Shown piece by piece: positions 17,206 through 25,469 of a stretch of 54,647 nucleotides of DNA (positions are counted from its first letter, which is position 1; each line of letters opens with the position of its first letter). Source of the stretch: Bacteroidales bacterium Bact_22 (GTDB lineage: Bacteria > Bacteroidota > Bacteroidia > Bacteroidales > F082). A model generated the notes under the pieces. The model was not told the DNA's origin. It did not search any database and worked only from the letters and a program-made list of their open reading frames with translations. The stretch covers positions 1 to 54,647 of the forward strand of contig LUZN01000038.1 in the NCBI GenBank assembly GCA_001603665.1, given 5' to 3'. The position numbers were made by a program, and so were the translations under genes.

Positions 17206-18255
17206 ATGAGAAGATTGTTAGCACCGTTATCATGGCTTTACGCGATTGTACTTTACATTCGCCATTGGCTGTACGACAGCGGGATTGTTGGCTCGGAGAG
17301 TTTCAGCGTGCCGACGATCTGCATTGGCAACCTTTCCTTCGGAGGCACAGGCAAGACGCCTCACACCGAGTATCTCATCAGGTTTCTTAAAGATAAGTTT
17401 AACGTGGCGGTTCTGAGTCGCGGATATGGCCGTAAAACCACGGGGTTTGTGCTGGCTAAAGACGATACGACATACGAACAGATTGGCGACGAGCCTCTGC
17501 TCTATCACAAAAAATACGACAACATCACCGTTGCGGTCGATGAAGACCGTCCGAGAGGCGTCTCAAGGCTTATGCGACAGCCCCAAATGCCAGATGTGGT
17601 GCTTCTCGACGACGCATTCCAGCACCGCCGCATCAAGCCCGGCATGAACATACTGCTGACCGAGTATTATAATCTTTACAAGAAAGATATGCTCGTCCCG
17701 GCCGGCAATCTGCGCGATATAAAATGCGCCGCGAAACGCGCTGATATTATTATAGTTACAAAATCGCCTCGCGTACTGCTACCTTACGACAAACGCGATG
17801 TGATAAAGACCATCGAGGCTAAACCATATCAGAAGGTTTTCTTCACTTATATTGATTTTCAAGGACTTACGCCAGTTACCAATGCTGCAAAAGAAACGGT
17901 TTTGCAAGACATGAAATCAGTTTATCTGTTTTGCGGCATAGCAAATCCATATCCTCTTGAAGATTATCTTAAAAGAAAATATAACACATTGATTACCAAT
18001 TATTTTGGCGACCATCACAACTTCAGCGATGCCGATATCGATGCTATTCTCGACGGCTACAAAAGCGTGATTGGCAAGAGTAAAATCATTGTGACGACGG
18101 AAAAAGACTTAATGCGACTAACTAAACATTCTTATCTCAACAGGTTTGAGAATGTACCGCTGTTTACCATCCCTATCGAGGTGCGTTTCAACGATGAGAA
18201 AGAAGAAGAAATATTTAAAAATTTGATTTTAGAATATGTTGGAAAAAATTCTTGA
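17206..18255 (+). CDS. lpxK: Tetraacyldisaccharide 4'-kinase
   Basis: A protein of 349 residues that phosphorylates the 4' position of the lipid A precursor at the inner membrane. The Walker-type loop GNLSFGGTGKTP, the VLSRGYGRKTTGF motif and the later LLDDAFQHRRI are characteristic. An N-terminal membrane-associated helix (LSWLYAIVLYIRHWLYDSG) fits the family. It overlaps punA by 20 bases and is followed by lpxH, so two lipid A steps sit in one operon. Confidence 0.95.
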   Translation: MRRLLAPLSWLYAIVLYIRHWLYDSGIVGSESFSVPTICIGNLSFGGTGKTPHTEYLIRFLKDKFNVAVLSRGYGRKTTGFVLAKDDTTYEQIGDEPLLYHKKYDNITVAVDEDRPRGVSRLMRQPQMPDVVLLDDAFQHRRIKPGMNILLTEYYNLYKKDMLVPAGNLRDIKCAAKRADIIIVTKSPRVLLPYDKRDVIKTIEAKPYQKVFFTYIDFQGLTPVTNAAKETVLQDMKSVYLFCGIANPYPLEDYLKRKYNTLITNYFGDHHNFSDADIDAILDGYKSVIGKSKIIVTTEKDLMRLTKHSYLNRFENVPLFTIPIEVRFNDEKEEEIFKNLILEYVGKNS

Positions 18256-19063
18256 GACAGTAGATTTTATCAAATCGAAGACAAACGGCTTTGAACCCGA
18301 GGTTGGTATTGTGCTGGGTTCAGGCTTAGGCGGATTAGTGAATGTTATTGATACTCAATACTCTATCCCATATGCAGAGATTCCAAACTTCCCTGTTTCG
18401 ACAGTCGCCGGACATCAGGGAAAACTCATATTGGGCACTCTAAGCGGACGCCGAGTGGTGGCTATGCAAGGCCGTTTCCATTACTACGAAGGCTATAGCA
18501 CCAAGGAAGTGACATTCCCGATTCGCGTGCTTAAATATCTGGGTATCAAGCTGTTAGTGCTTTCAAATGCCAGCGGCGGCATCAACCCTGACTTCCGAGT
18601 GAGCGACATCATGTTCATCACCGACCATATCAACCTGTTGCCTAACCCGTTGATTGGCAAGAACGACGACCGCATCGGAACGCGTTTCCCGGAGATGAGT
18701 GAGGCATATAACAAAAACGTACTGGCTTTCGCCGACAAGATTGCCGACGAACTGAAGATTCAGGTGCAACACGGCGTTTACGTTGGTGACACAGGCCCGA
18801 CTTATGAGACTCCAGCCGAATACAACTACTATCGCGTAATCGGCGGCGACTGCGTGGGAATGTCAACAGTGCCCGAGGTTATCATCGCCCGTCACTGCGG
18901 CTTGCCAGTGTTCGCAATGTCGATCATCACCGACCTTGGCGGAAAAGACATCGCGGTGCAGGTCACACACGAAGAGGTGATCAACGCGGCCAACGTGGCA
19001 GAGCCTAAGATGACAGCCATCTTGAAGGAGATGCTCAGACGTCTGGATGAGATAAAGTTCTGA
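18236..19063 (+). CDS. punA: Purine-nucleoside phosphorylase (trimeric class)
   Basis: A protein of 275 residues that cleaves purine nucleosides with phosphate in the salvage pathway. Motifs include GIVLGSGLGGL, MQGRFHYYEGYS, LVLSNASGGINPDF and VYVGDTGPTYETPAEYN. Length is typical. Its ATG lies inside the end of lpxK (20-base overlap). The pairing with lipid A genes is probably organisational rather than functional. Confidence 0.95.
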   Translation: MLEKILETVDFIKSKTNGFEPEVGIVLGSGLGGLVNVIDTQYSIPYAEIPNFPVSTVAGHQGKLILGTLSGRRVVAMQGRFHYYEGYSTKEVTFPIRVLKYLGIKLLVLSNASGGINPDFRVSDIMFITDHINLLPNPLIGKNDDRIGTRFPEMSEAYNKNVLAFADKIADELKIQVQHGVYVGDTGPTYETPAEYNYYRVIGGDCVGMSTVPEVIIARHCGLPVFAMSIITDLGGKDIAVQVTHEEVINAANVAEPKMTAILKEMLRRLDEIKF

Positions 19064-19078
19064 TAATCAAATAGAAAG

Positions 19079-19825
19079 ATGATTTACTTCGTGTCAGATT
19101 TTCATCTCGGAGTGCCGACTTTGGAGGACAGCCAGAGGCGCGAGAAGATGCTTCTCAAGTTTCTCGATTCCATCAAGGCCGACTGCGAGGAGCTGTTCCT
19201 GATGGGCGACCTGTTCGACTTCTGGTACGAATACAAGACCGTCGTGCCTCGCGGACACGTACGTTTACTTGGCAAGCTCGCCGATTTCATAGACAGCGGC
19301 ATCCCGGTGCATCTCTTTGCCGGAAACCACGATCTGTGGACATTCTCGTATCTGCAGGAAGAGATTGGCATTCAAGTGCATAGAGAACCCGAGGTGATGA
19401 TGCTCAAAGGCAAAAAGTTTTTCATGGTTCACGGCGACGGACGCGGCAAAGGCGACAGAGGATACAAATTCCTGAAGAGCGTGTTCGAATGCAGGTTCCT
19501 GCAGTGGTGCTTCCGTCATGTGCATCCCGACTTCGGCATCAGAGTAGCGCTGAAATGGTCTCATAATCATAGAGTTAAGAAGCTTCGCAAGGAAGAAAAA
19601 GGCGGATATTACAACGTCATCGAAGACACGAGGTTGTACAAATACGCTCAGGAAGAGCTGGCAAAAGACCCGACTATCGATTTCTTCGTGTTTGGTCACC
19701 AGCACAAGCCGATGCAGTATAAAACAGGCGACCACGCGGTGACGACGGTGGTTGGAAACTGGATTTGGGATTACACGTATGCGACTTTCGATGGGAATGA
19801 AATGACCTTAAGGCATTTCATTTAG
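19079..19825 (+). CDS. lpxH: UDP-2,3-diacylglucosamine pyrophosphatase
   Basis: A calcineurin-fold metallophosphoesterase of 248 residues. Metal ligands appear in FVSDFHLG, LMGDLFDFWYEY, FAGNHDLW, VHGDGRGKGDRGYKF and VFGHQHKPM. The length and the CRFLQWCFRHVHPD cap segment fit LpxH of Bacteroidota. It hydrolyses UDP-2,3-diacylglucosamine to lipid X. It follows punA by 15 bases. Repeat array C begins in its stop codon. Confidence 0.9.
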   Translation: MIYFVSDFHLGVPTLEDSQRREKMLLKFLDSIKADCEELFLMGDLFDFWYEYKTVVPRGHVRLLGKLADFIDSGIPVHLFAGNHDLWTFSYLQEEIGIQVHREPEVMMLKGKKFFMVHGDGRGKGDRGYKFLKSVFECRFLQWCFRHVHPDFGIRVALKWSHNHRVKKLRKEEKGGYYNVIEDTRLYKYAQEELAKDPTIDFFVFGHQHKPMQYKTGDHAVTTVVGNWIWDYTYATFDGNEMTLRHFI

Positions 19826-19890
19826 TTTAGAGTTGAGAGTGTAGAGTTTAGAGTAGTTTTAAAGTAGAAAGTGTAAAGTAAAAAGTTAAT
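19824..19890 (+). repeat. Heptanucleotide repeat array C
   Basis: Units AGTTTAG, AGTTGAG, AGTGTAG and AGTTTAG, then the 11-base AGTAGTTTTAA, then AGTAGAA, AGTGTAA, AGTAAAA and AGTTAAT. It begins within the TAG of lpxH and ends three bases before the next ATG. Confidence 0.88.
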
Positions 19891-19893
19891 AAT

Positions 19894-21255
19894 ATGGATA
19901 AGATTAAAGATTATATTAAGCAGAACGAGCAGCGTTTTTTAGACGAGTTGTTCGGACTGATCAGGATTCCGTCGATAAGTTCGGAATCGGCGCATAAGCC
20001 TGATATGATTAAGGCTGCGGAATATTGGAGAGACAGCATTCTGAAGGCTGGCGCCGACAAGGTAGAAGTGATGCCGACAGAAGGAAATCCTATAGTTTAC
20101 GGCGAGAAGATCATCGACAAGAAAAAGCCGACAGTATTGGTTTACGGTCACTACGACGTGATGCCAGTCGACCCGATAGAGTTGTGGAACACCGACCCGT
20201 TTGAGCCAGTCATCAAAGACGGCAAAATCTGGGCCCGCGGCGCCGACGACGACAAAGGACAGGCCTTCATGCACGCCAAGGCATTTGAGACGATGGTCAA
20301 GACCGGCACCCTCCCCTGCAACGTGAAGTTCATGCTCGAGGGCGAGGAAGAAATCGGCTCAGGCAGCCTCTCAAAATGGATTGAGAAGAACAAAAAGCTT
20401 GTGAAAGCTGACGTCATCTTGGTCTCGGATACAAGCATGATTGCTCACGACACACCTTCAATCACTACAGGTTTGCGTGGTCTAGCATACTGGGAAGTTG
20501 AGGTCACAGGTCCTAACGCCGACCTGCATTCAGGATTGTTTGGCGGCGCTGTGGCCAACCCGTTGAACACCTTGTGCGAGATGGTAGCAGGCGTGATGGA
20601 CAAGAACAACCACATTAGAATACCGCATTTCTACGATGATGTCGTGAAGTCGTCGGCTAAAGAACGCGAGATGCTCAATATGGCACCTTACAACGAGAAA
20701 GATTTCATGAAATCGTTGGGTGTCAAGGCTTTACGTGGCGAAAAAGGCTACACCAAGATCGAGCGCGTTGGCATCCGTCCGACCTTCGACCTTTGCGGAA
20801 TCTGGGGCGGCTACACCGGCGAAGGCTCAAAGACAGTGCTTCCATCGAAGGCATACGCCAAGATTTCATGCCGTTTGGTGCCAAACCAAGACCACGAGAA
20901 GATCGGCAAGCTGTTTAAGGAATATTTCGAGAGCATCGCTCCTGACTATGTGAAAGTGAAAGTCACCACATTGCATGGCGGCGAGGCTTACGGCTGCCCG
21001 ATTGAGCTCCCGGCATACAAAGCAGCAGAGCAGGCCTATCTCGACACCTACGGCAAACTGCCTATCCCAATGAGAAGTGGCGGTTCGATACCGATTATCG
21101 CAAGATTTGAAAAAGTGTTGGGAATCAAGTCAATCCTGATGGGCTTCGGCCTTGGCGAAGACGCCATCCACTCACCTAACGAGAACTACCGCCTCGACCA
21201 TTTCTACAAAGGCATCGAGACGATTGTGAGGTTCTACCAGCATTACGCTAAATAA
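19894..21255 (+). CDS. M20-family dipeptidase / metallopeptidase
   Basis: A protein of 453 residues. Metal and catalytic motifs of the M20 family are present: LVYGHYDVMPVDP, ARGADDDKGQAFMHAKA, and MLEGEEEIGSGSL. The inserted dimerisation domain starts near GLRGLAYWEVEVTGPNADLH, and the last ligand lies near the C-terminal AIHSPNENYRLD. There is no signal peptide, so it probably acts on peptides in the cytosol. The exact substrate is unknown. It is preceded and followed by heptamer arrays (C and D). Confidence 0.9.
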   Translation: MDKIKDYIKQNEQRFLDELFGLIRIPSISSESAHKPDMIKAAEYWRDSILKAGADKVEVMPTEGNPIVYGEKIIDKKKPTVLVYGHYDVMPVDPIELWNTDPFEPVIKDGKIWARGADDDKGQAFMHAKAFETMVKTGTLPCNVKFMLEGEEEIGSGSLSKWIEKNKKLVKADVILVSDTSMIAHDTPSITTGLRGLAYWEVEVTGPNADLHSGLFGGAVANPLNTLCEMVAGVMDKNNHIRIPHFYDDVVKSSAKEREMLNMAPYNEKDFMKSLGVKALRGEKGYTKIERVGIRPTFDLCGIWGGYTGEGSKTVLPSKAYAKISCRLVPNQDHEKIGKLFKEYFESIAPDYVKVKVTTLHGGEAYGCPIELPAYKAAEQAYLDTYGKLPIPMRSGGSIPIIARFEKVLGIKSILMGFGLGEDAIHSPNENYRLDHFYKGIETIVRFYQHYAK

Positions 21256-21323
21256 AGTGTAAAGTTTATAGTGTAAAGTTTAAAGTAGTTTATAAGTTTA
21301 CAGTTTAATAGTTTAAATGTTAA
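21256..21323 (+). repeat. Heptanucleotide repeat array D
   Basis: Units AGTGTAA, AGTTTAT, AGTGTAA and AGTTTAA, then the 11-base AGTAGTTTATA, then AGTTTAC, AGTTTAAT and AGTTTAA. It begins one base after the TAA of the M20 gene and runs into the terminator. Confidence 0.88.
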
Positions 21324-21325
21324 AA

Positions 21326-21359
21326 AAAAGAGACGAGATTGAACAATCCCGCCTCTTTT
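21326..21359. terminator. Bidirectional terminator hairpin
   Basis: AAAAGAGACGAGATTG pairs with CAATCCCGCCTCTTTT with two mismatches, flanked by A and T runs, between the convergent M20 and dsbD genes. Confidence 0.85.
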
Positions 21360-21369
21360 ATTTATTATC

Positions 21370-23424
21370 TTATTCGTTGATGTTTCGAACTGAGACTCCG
21401 TTGTGGAAGTTGTCAAGTCCTTCTTTCAGGAACTGGACGAAGCCGTCTTTGTCGAGGTTGTAGGCTCGCGGCTCGTGGAGCAGCTCGCCATTGTGACCCA
21501 TCAGACAGTAATAAGGCTGGGCGTTGGTGCCAAACTTGGTGATTTGGAAGTCGGCATACTTGCGGCCGATGGTCTTCTTCATCTTTCCGTCGCCTCCCAT
21601 AACCCATTCTTCCTCAGGGAGTTTGGTCTTATCGTCGACGTAAAGTGCCACAATGATGAAGTCGTCACGCAACATCTTCAGCACGCGCGGATCGCTCCAA
21701 ACGTTGGCTTCCATCTCACGACAGTTGACGCATCCGTGACCGGTGAAATCGACGTAAAGCGGCTTGTTTTGGGCTTTTGCGCAAGCCAGAGCCTGTTCGT
21801 AGTCGAAGTAACCCTTCAATCCGTGAGGCAGATGGAAGATGTCGTTGAAACGCGGCTCCTCGCAGAGTTCAGCTGTCGGCTTTGCCTGCTTCTGCTCAGC
21901 TTGAGCGGCTGGGACAGCACCAACATTCTGCTGAATATATTCGATAACCTTATCAGCATTCTCCTGATTGATACGTTTGAGGTCGAAGTCGAGGGTCTGT
22001 TGTGGCGGCAGATAGCCCGAGAGAGCCTTCAAAGGAGCGCCCCACATGCCTGGAATCATATAAACCACAAACGTAAACACTATGATACTCAATGTCAAAC
22101 GACCAACGCCGATTGACTCGACAGGGTCATCGTTTTTGAATCTGATCTTGCCAAGGAGGTAGAATCCCAGCATGGCGAAGCACACGATCCAGATGCCGAG
22201 GTAGACCTCGCGGTCGAGTAAGTGCCAATGGTATGTCTGGTCGGCAACGCTCAAGAACTTGAATCCCAATGCCACCTCGATGAAACCGAGGACGACCTTC
22301 ACCGTGTTGAGCCAGCCACCGCTCTTTGGCAGGTTTTTCAGCATCGACGGGAACAATGCAAATAATGCAAACGGCAATGCGAATGTGCAGGCGTAGCAGA
22401 ACATTGTGAGAATCGGGGTCCAGAACTCACCCGATGTTGATTTAATCAACACCGTTCCCACGATAGGTCCTGTGCAGGCAAACGACACCAAGACAAGGGT
22501 TAAAGCCATGAAGAACACTCCGGCGAGACCTTTCTTATCGGAATTGGCATCCGATTTGTTAACCAAACTGCTCGGAAGTACGATTTCGAATGCTCCGAAG
22601 AAGGAGGCTGCGAAGATCATAAACACCAGGAAGAAGATGATATTCGGGAGCCAATGTGTTGATAACCAATTGAATATGTCGCCAGTGACGCTGTCGCCGC
22701 CGAAGATCCATGTCACCATGATGATGATGGCGATCGGCAGGGTGTAAAGCAACACTATGAAGATGAAATACATGATGGCTTTGAAGCGTCCCGCGGCTTT
22801 GTTTTCGCTGCCATGGAGGAAGAACGACACCGTCATCGGAATCATCGGGAAGACGCATGGGGTAAGCAATGCCGCCAAGCCCCAAAGTATTGCCTGAAGG
22901 ATCATTCCGAGCAGACTGTCGCCACCGTTTGCTTCGGCTTCGGTTTCTATAGCTGTAACCGCAGCGTTGTTAAGGTTGATGTCGAATTCAACAACTGTCG
23001 GAGGCAGGCACTGGCCGTCGTTGCAGACCATATATTCGAGTTCGCCTTTCACCGCAACCGGTTCTTTTCCAAGCACTTTCACCTTTTGAGTGAAGATAGC
23101 TTCTTTCTCGAAGAATCGCAGTTCCATGTCGAAGACGGGATCCTGAAGCACAATGGCTTCGCTTTCTGTCACCTCGCCAACTCTCTCATAATCAGTAGCT
23201 TCGGCAAAATAAAAAGCAGTAGGAATCGGACCGCCATCATCGATGTTTTGCGAATAGACGTGCCATCCATGTTCGATATCAGCTCTGAAGATGACGTTGT
23301 ATTCGTTGTTACCCAGCGATTCGGTCGAAAAACTCCATTGTACCGGGTCGTAAATCTGAGCGACAGATGCAAAAGGCATCATCAAAGCAAAAAATGTTGC
23401 TAAAATAATTGTCAGCTTTTTCAT
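21370..23424 (-). CDS. dsbD: Protein-disulfide reductase DsbD family
   Basis: A protein of 684 residues with a signal peptide (MKKLTIILATFFALMMPFASVAQ). The N-terminal periplasmic alpha-like domain (about 25-155) has MVCNDGQCLPPT with a Cys pair. Next come eight or so membrane segments (about 170-490) with two conserved cysteines, in LLTPCVFPMI and VSFACTGPIVG. The C-terminal thioredoxin-like domain has DFTGHGCVNCREMEANVW with the CVNC active site. DsbD carries electrons from cytosolic thioredoxin to the periplasm. Length is somewhat greater than in E. coli (about 565). It is a single unit with promoter at 23480-23487. Confidence 0.93.
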   Translation of the reverse strand: MKKLTIILATFFALMMPFASVAQIYDPVQWSFSTESLGNNEYNVIFRADIEHGWHVYSQNIDDGGPIPTAFYFAEATDYERVGEVTESEAIVLQDPVFDMELRFFEKEAIFTQKVKVLGKEPVAVKGELEYMVCNDGQCLPPTVVEFDINLNNAAVTAIETEAEANGGDSLLGMILQAILWGLAALLTPCVFPMIPMTVSFFLHGSENKAAGRFKAIMYFIFIVLLYTLPIAIIIMVTWIFGGDSVTGDIFNWLSTHWLPNIIFFLVFMIFAASFFGAFEIVLPSSLVNKSDANSDKKGLAGVFFMALTLVLVSFACTGPIVGTVLIKSTSGEFWTPILTMFCYACTFALPFALFALFPSMLKNLPKSGGWLNTVKVVLGFIEVALGFKFLSVADQTYHWHLLDREVYLGIWIVCFAMLGFYLLGKIRFKNDDPVESIGVGRLTLSIIVFTFVVYMIPGMWGAPLKALSGYLPPQQTLDFDLKRINQENADKVIEYIQQNVGAVPAAQAEQKQAKPTAELCEEPRFNDIFHLPHGLKGYFDYEQALACAKAQNKPLYVDFTGHGCVNCREMEANVWSDPRVLKMLRDDFIIVALYVDDKTKLPEEEWVMGGDGKMKKTIGRKYADFQITKFGTNAQPYYCLMGHNGELLHEPRAYNLDKDGFVQFLKEGLDNFHNGVSVRNINE

Positions 23425-23479
23425 ATCTCGTTGATATTCAATAGATTATAAATGTTTAATTTTTGTATAATACAAGCTA

Positions 23480-23487
23480 CAAATGTA
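23480..23487 (-). promoter_or_regulatory. -7 promoter box for dsbD
   Basis: TACATTTG on the minus strand, 55 bases before the ATG at 23424. It overlaps the 3' flank of tilS. Confidence 0.6.
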
Positions 23488-23498
23488 CGAAAAAGTTT

Positions 23499-24848
23499 TT
23501 ATTTCTCAAAATTAATTTGATAGATGGTCTTTGTTTTTTCGGTAATCTTGAATCTATCGTCGATACGATGGCCTACAATCCATACGATTTGGCCGTCGGA
23601 ATCAACGAGAATCGGGGTGATTTTCTTTTGGAAAGCGGTGAAATTATTATCGTTGAAGAAATCGGAGACGAGTTTTGTGCCGCGCATCCCCAGAGGATGA
23701 AAACGGTCGCCCTGTTGCCAAATGCGAGTCTTTAAAGGCAGTTTGAGCTTATCGTAATCGATCTGAGCAACTTTCAAGTTTGAAGTTTGAAGTTTGAAGT
23801 TTGAAGTTTTTTCAAATTTATCGAAAGATAAACTTGGATTATTTAAATTAAGATTGATCGGAAAAATCTCAATCGTTTCTTTTTCAATAACTAATTGATA
23901 GTCAGCTGAATAAAACTCTTTTCCAGGTTCGGAATTTAAAGAAGAAAAGATTGAGTCGCATTGGGAATAAGAGAAGCCGAAATCACGAATCCATTCAAAA
24001 AGAAGTTGAAGGTCGAAATGACGTTTAGGGATCGAATGCAGAACGCCGTCGACGGTCTCTATTTGAGATAATTTTTCCTTTAAAAGCTCTCTATATAATT
24101 GATTTTCAGATGCCAAATGACTGACTGATTCAAGGATTTTCTCTCTTGCCTCGGGTTTAATCGAGTCGAAAACAGGCATCAGGTCGTGACGGATTTTGTT
24201 TCGCAGATAGACCGTGTCGCTGTTGGTGCTGTCTTCACGCCATTGGATGTTGTTGGCGCCCGCGAACTGCTTGATTTCCGTGCGCGTGGCCCAAAGTAAC
24301 GGCCTGATATACATGCCATTACGCGGCTGCATGGCCTTCAAGCCTTTAATGCCAGAGCCGCGCAAAAGGTTGATGAAAAACGTCTCGATCTGGTCGTCGG
24401 CGTGATGAGCTAGAGCGAGCTTGTCGAAGCGGAGACTGTTCCACTCGCTACGCTCGTTCGAAACGCCGGCAACCTTTTGCGCGGCGCTCGATGCGTTCAA
24501 GTGTTCATTAGCATTGATCAAATCATTAAACCATGCGTAACGCAGTTCGCGGGCGGCCATTTCGACTGAGACCTTGTTGTTTTCAACATAATCCAAGGTA
24601 TCAAACTGCCTCACGAAAAGCTTCACTCCTACCCTTTCAGCATATTCGCGCACAAACTGCTCGTCTTCATCCGATTCTTTGCCACGTAGATGGAAATTAC
24701 AGTGTGCAAAGGCGATGTCGTAGCCTTCTTTTCTCAACAACTCCGCAAGCACCATCGAGTCGACGCCGCCACTCACGGCAACGAGGATGCGGTCACCTTT
24801 ATTAATAAGGTGATTTGAGGTGATGTATGCGCGAAATTGTTCAATCAT
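23499..24848 (-). CDS. tilS: tRNA(Ile) lysidine synthetase with two in-frame inserts
   Basis: A protein of 449 residues that modifies the wobble C of tRNA-Ile(CAU) to lysidine. The PP-loop ATPase motif is VAVSGGVDSMVL (25-36). AHCNFHLRGKESDEDE (48-63) and LALAHHADDQIETFF (144-158) are conserved. Two stretches do not look like TilS. Residues 115-140 (ending SNERSEWNSLR) fall between the Arg/Trp helix and the AHHADD motif, where homologues usually have a short link. Residues 347-359 (TSNFKLQ then TSNLK) are translated from heptamer array E. The C-terminal domain (about 375-449) is intact, so the enzyme is probably functional. The ATG lies three bases after the upstream stop. Confidence 0.92.
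   Translation of the reverse strand: MIEQFRAYITSNHLINKGDRILVAVSGGVDSMVLAELLRKEGYDIAFAHCNFHLRGKESDEDEQFVREYAERVGVKLFVRQFDTLDYVENNKVSVEMAARELRYAWFNDLINANEHLNASSAAQKVAGVSNERSEWNSLRFDKLALAHHADDQIETFFINLLRGSGIKGLKAMQPRNGMYIRPLLWATRTEIKQFAGANNIQWREDSTNSDTVYLRNKIRHDLMPVFDSIKPEAREKILESVSHLASENQLYRELLKEKLSQIETVDGVLHSIPKRHFDLQLLFEWIRDFGFSYSQCDSIFSSLNSEPGKEFYSADYQLVIEKETIEIFPINLNLNNPSLSFDKFEKTSNFKLQTSNLKVAQIDYDKLKLPLKTRIWQQGDRFHPLGMRGTKLVSDFFNDNNFTAFQKKITPILVDSDGQIVWIVGHRIDDRFKITEKTKTIYQINFEK
23777..23804 (+). repeat. Heptanucleotide repeat array E, inside tilS
   Basis: Four perfect AGTTTGA units on the plus strand, read as antisense within tilS. Three units make 21 bases, so the frame yields a seven-residue period (TSNFKLQ). 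Confidence 0.92.
24429..24506 (-). repeat. Possible in-frame inserted element in tilS
   Basis: About 78 bases coding residues 115-140. They contain the mirror-symmetric GAGCGTAGCGAG (GAGCG/GCGAG) and the GC-rich GAGCGCCGCGC, unlike the AT-richer flanks. Boundaries are estimated from where TilS motifs stop and resume. Confidence 0.5.
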
Positions 24849-24851
24849 TAT

Positions 24852-25469
24852 TTAAAAATAAAAGTAAACAAGCAAAAATCCGATGCCGAGACCGACGACG
24901 GTGCATATGGCGTACCACATCAGTTTCTTCCAAGGCGAAGCGTCGGGTTCGAGCGATTTTTCAATTATCTTCTTCGGGATGACATCACCGACAAAAATCT
25001 CTTCTTTCTCAGTATTTTCAATAGATTCAGGCAAGGCCGGCTCCTCAAAAACGAGTTGTGAGTCTTTGATCTTATGTGCTTTGCCATGGAAATAATAGTC
25101 GACGCAATAGTTGTTTTCCAACAGAATAATCACGCCGGTGCTGTCATCATCGGTCGACTTAGCCACAATCTTCGCCCTACGGCCATAGTTCTGCTTCAAC
25201 AAAATCTCGTTGTCGTCGACAGTGACAAATGCCACCACCGGCTCGGCATCCTGAGAGTCCTTCACCGCCGAGGTGAGATATATCACCAGCAGGCTCACCG
25301 CCAAAGTGCTCAAGTCGTCATGCAGACCGATAACCACCTGATTATCAGCGAGTTGATAGAACCAGAAATTCACTTCCGGATTGAACGAATGCGGATACAG
25401 CTTGATCCATTCCTTCACCAGACCTATGACTTCGTCTTTCTGTAAGCCTTTAACTTTGATGTAGTCCAT
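24852..25469 (-). CDS. Hypothetical tail-anchored protein
   Basis: A protein of 205 residues; no family recognised. There is no signal peptide. The N-terminal 130 residues look like a soluble mixed alpha/beta domain (GLVKEWIKLYPHSFNPEVNF at about 11-30, then alternating hydrophobic strands). A charged linker (about 140-175) and one C-terminal membrane helix (MWYAICTVVGLGIGFLLVYF) follow, so the protein is probably anchored with its N-terminus in the cytosol. Its ATG overlaps the stop of the flavin reductase gene (TAATG), and tilS follows after three bases, so all three are one operon. Confidence 0.75.
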   Translation of the reverse strand: MDYIKVKGLQKDEVIGLVKEWIKLYPHSFNPEVNFWFYQLADNQVVIGLHDDLSTLAVSLLVIYLTSAVKDSQDAEPVVAFVTVDDNEILLKQNYGRRAKIVAKSTDDDSTGVIILLENNYCVDYYFHGKAHKIKDSQLVFEEPALPESIENTEKEEIFVGDVIPKKIIEKSLEPDASPWKKLMWYAICTVVGLGIGFLLVYFYF

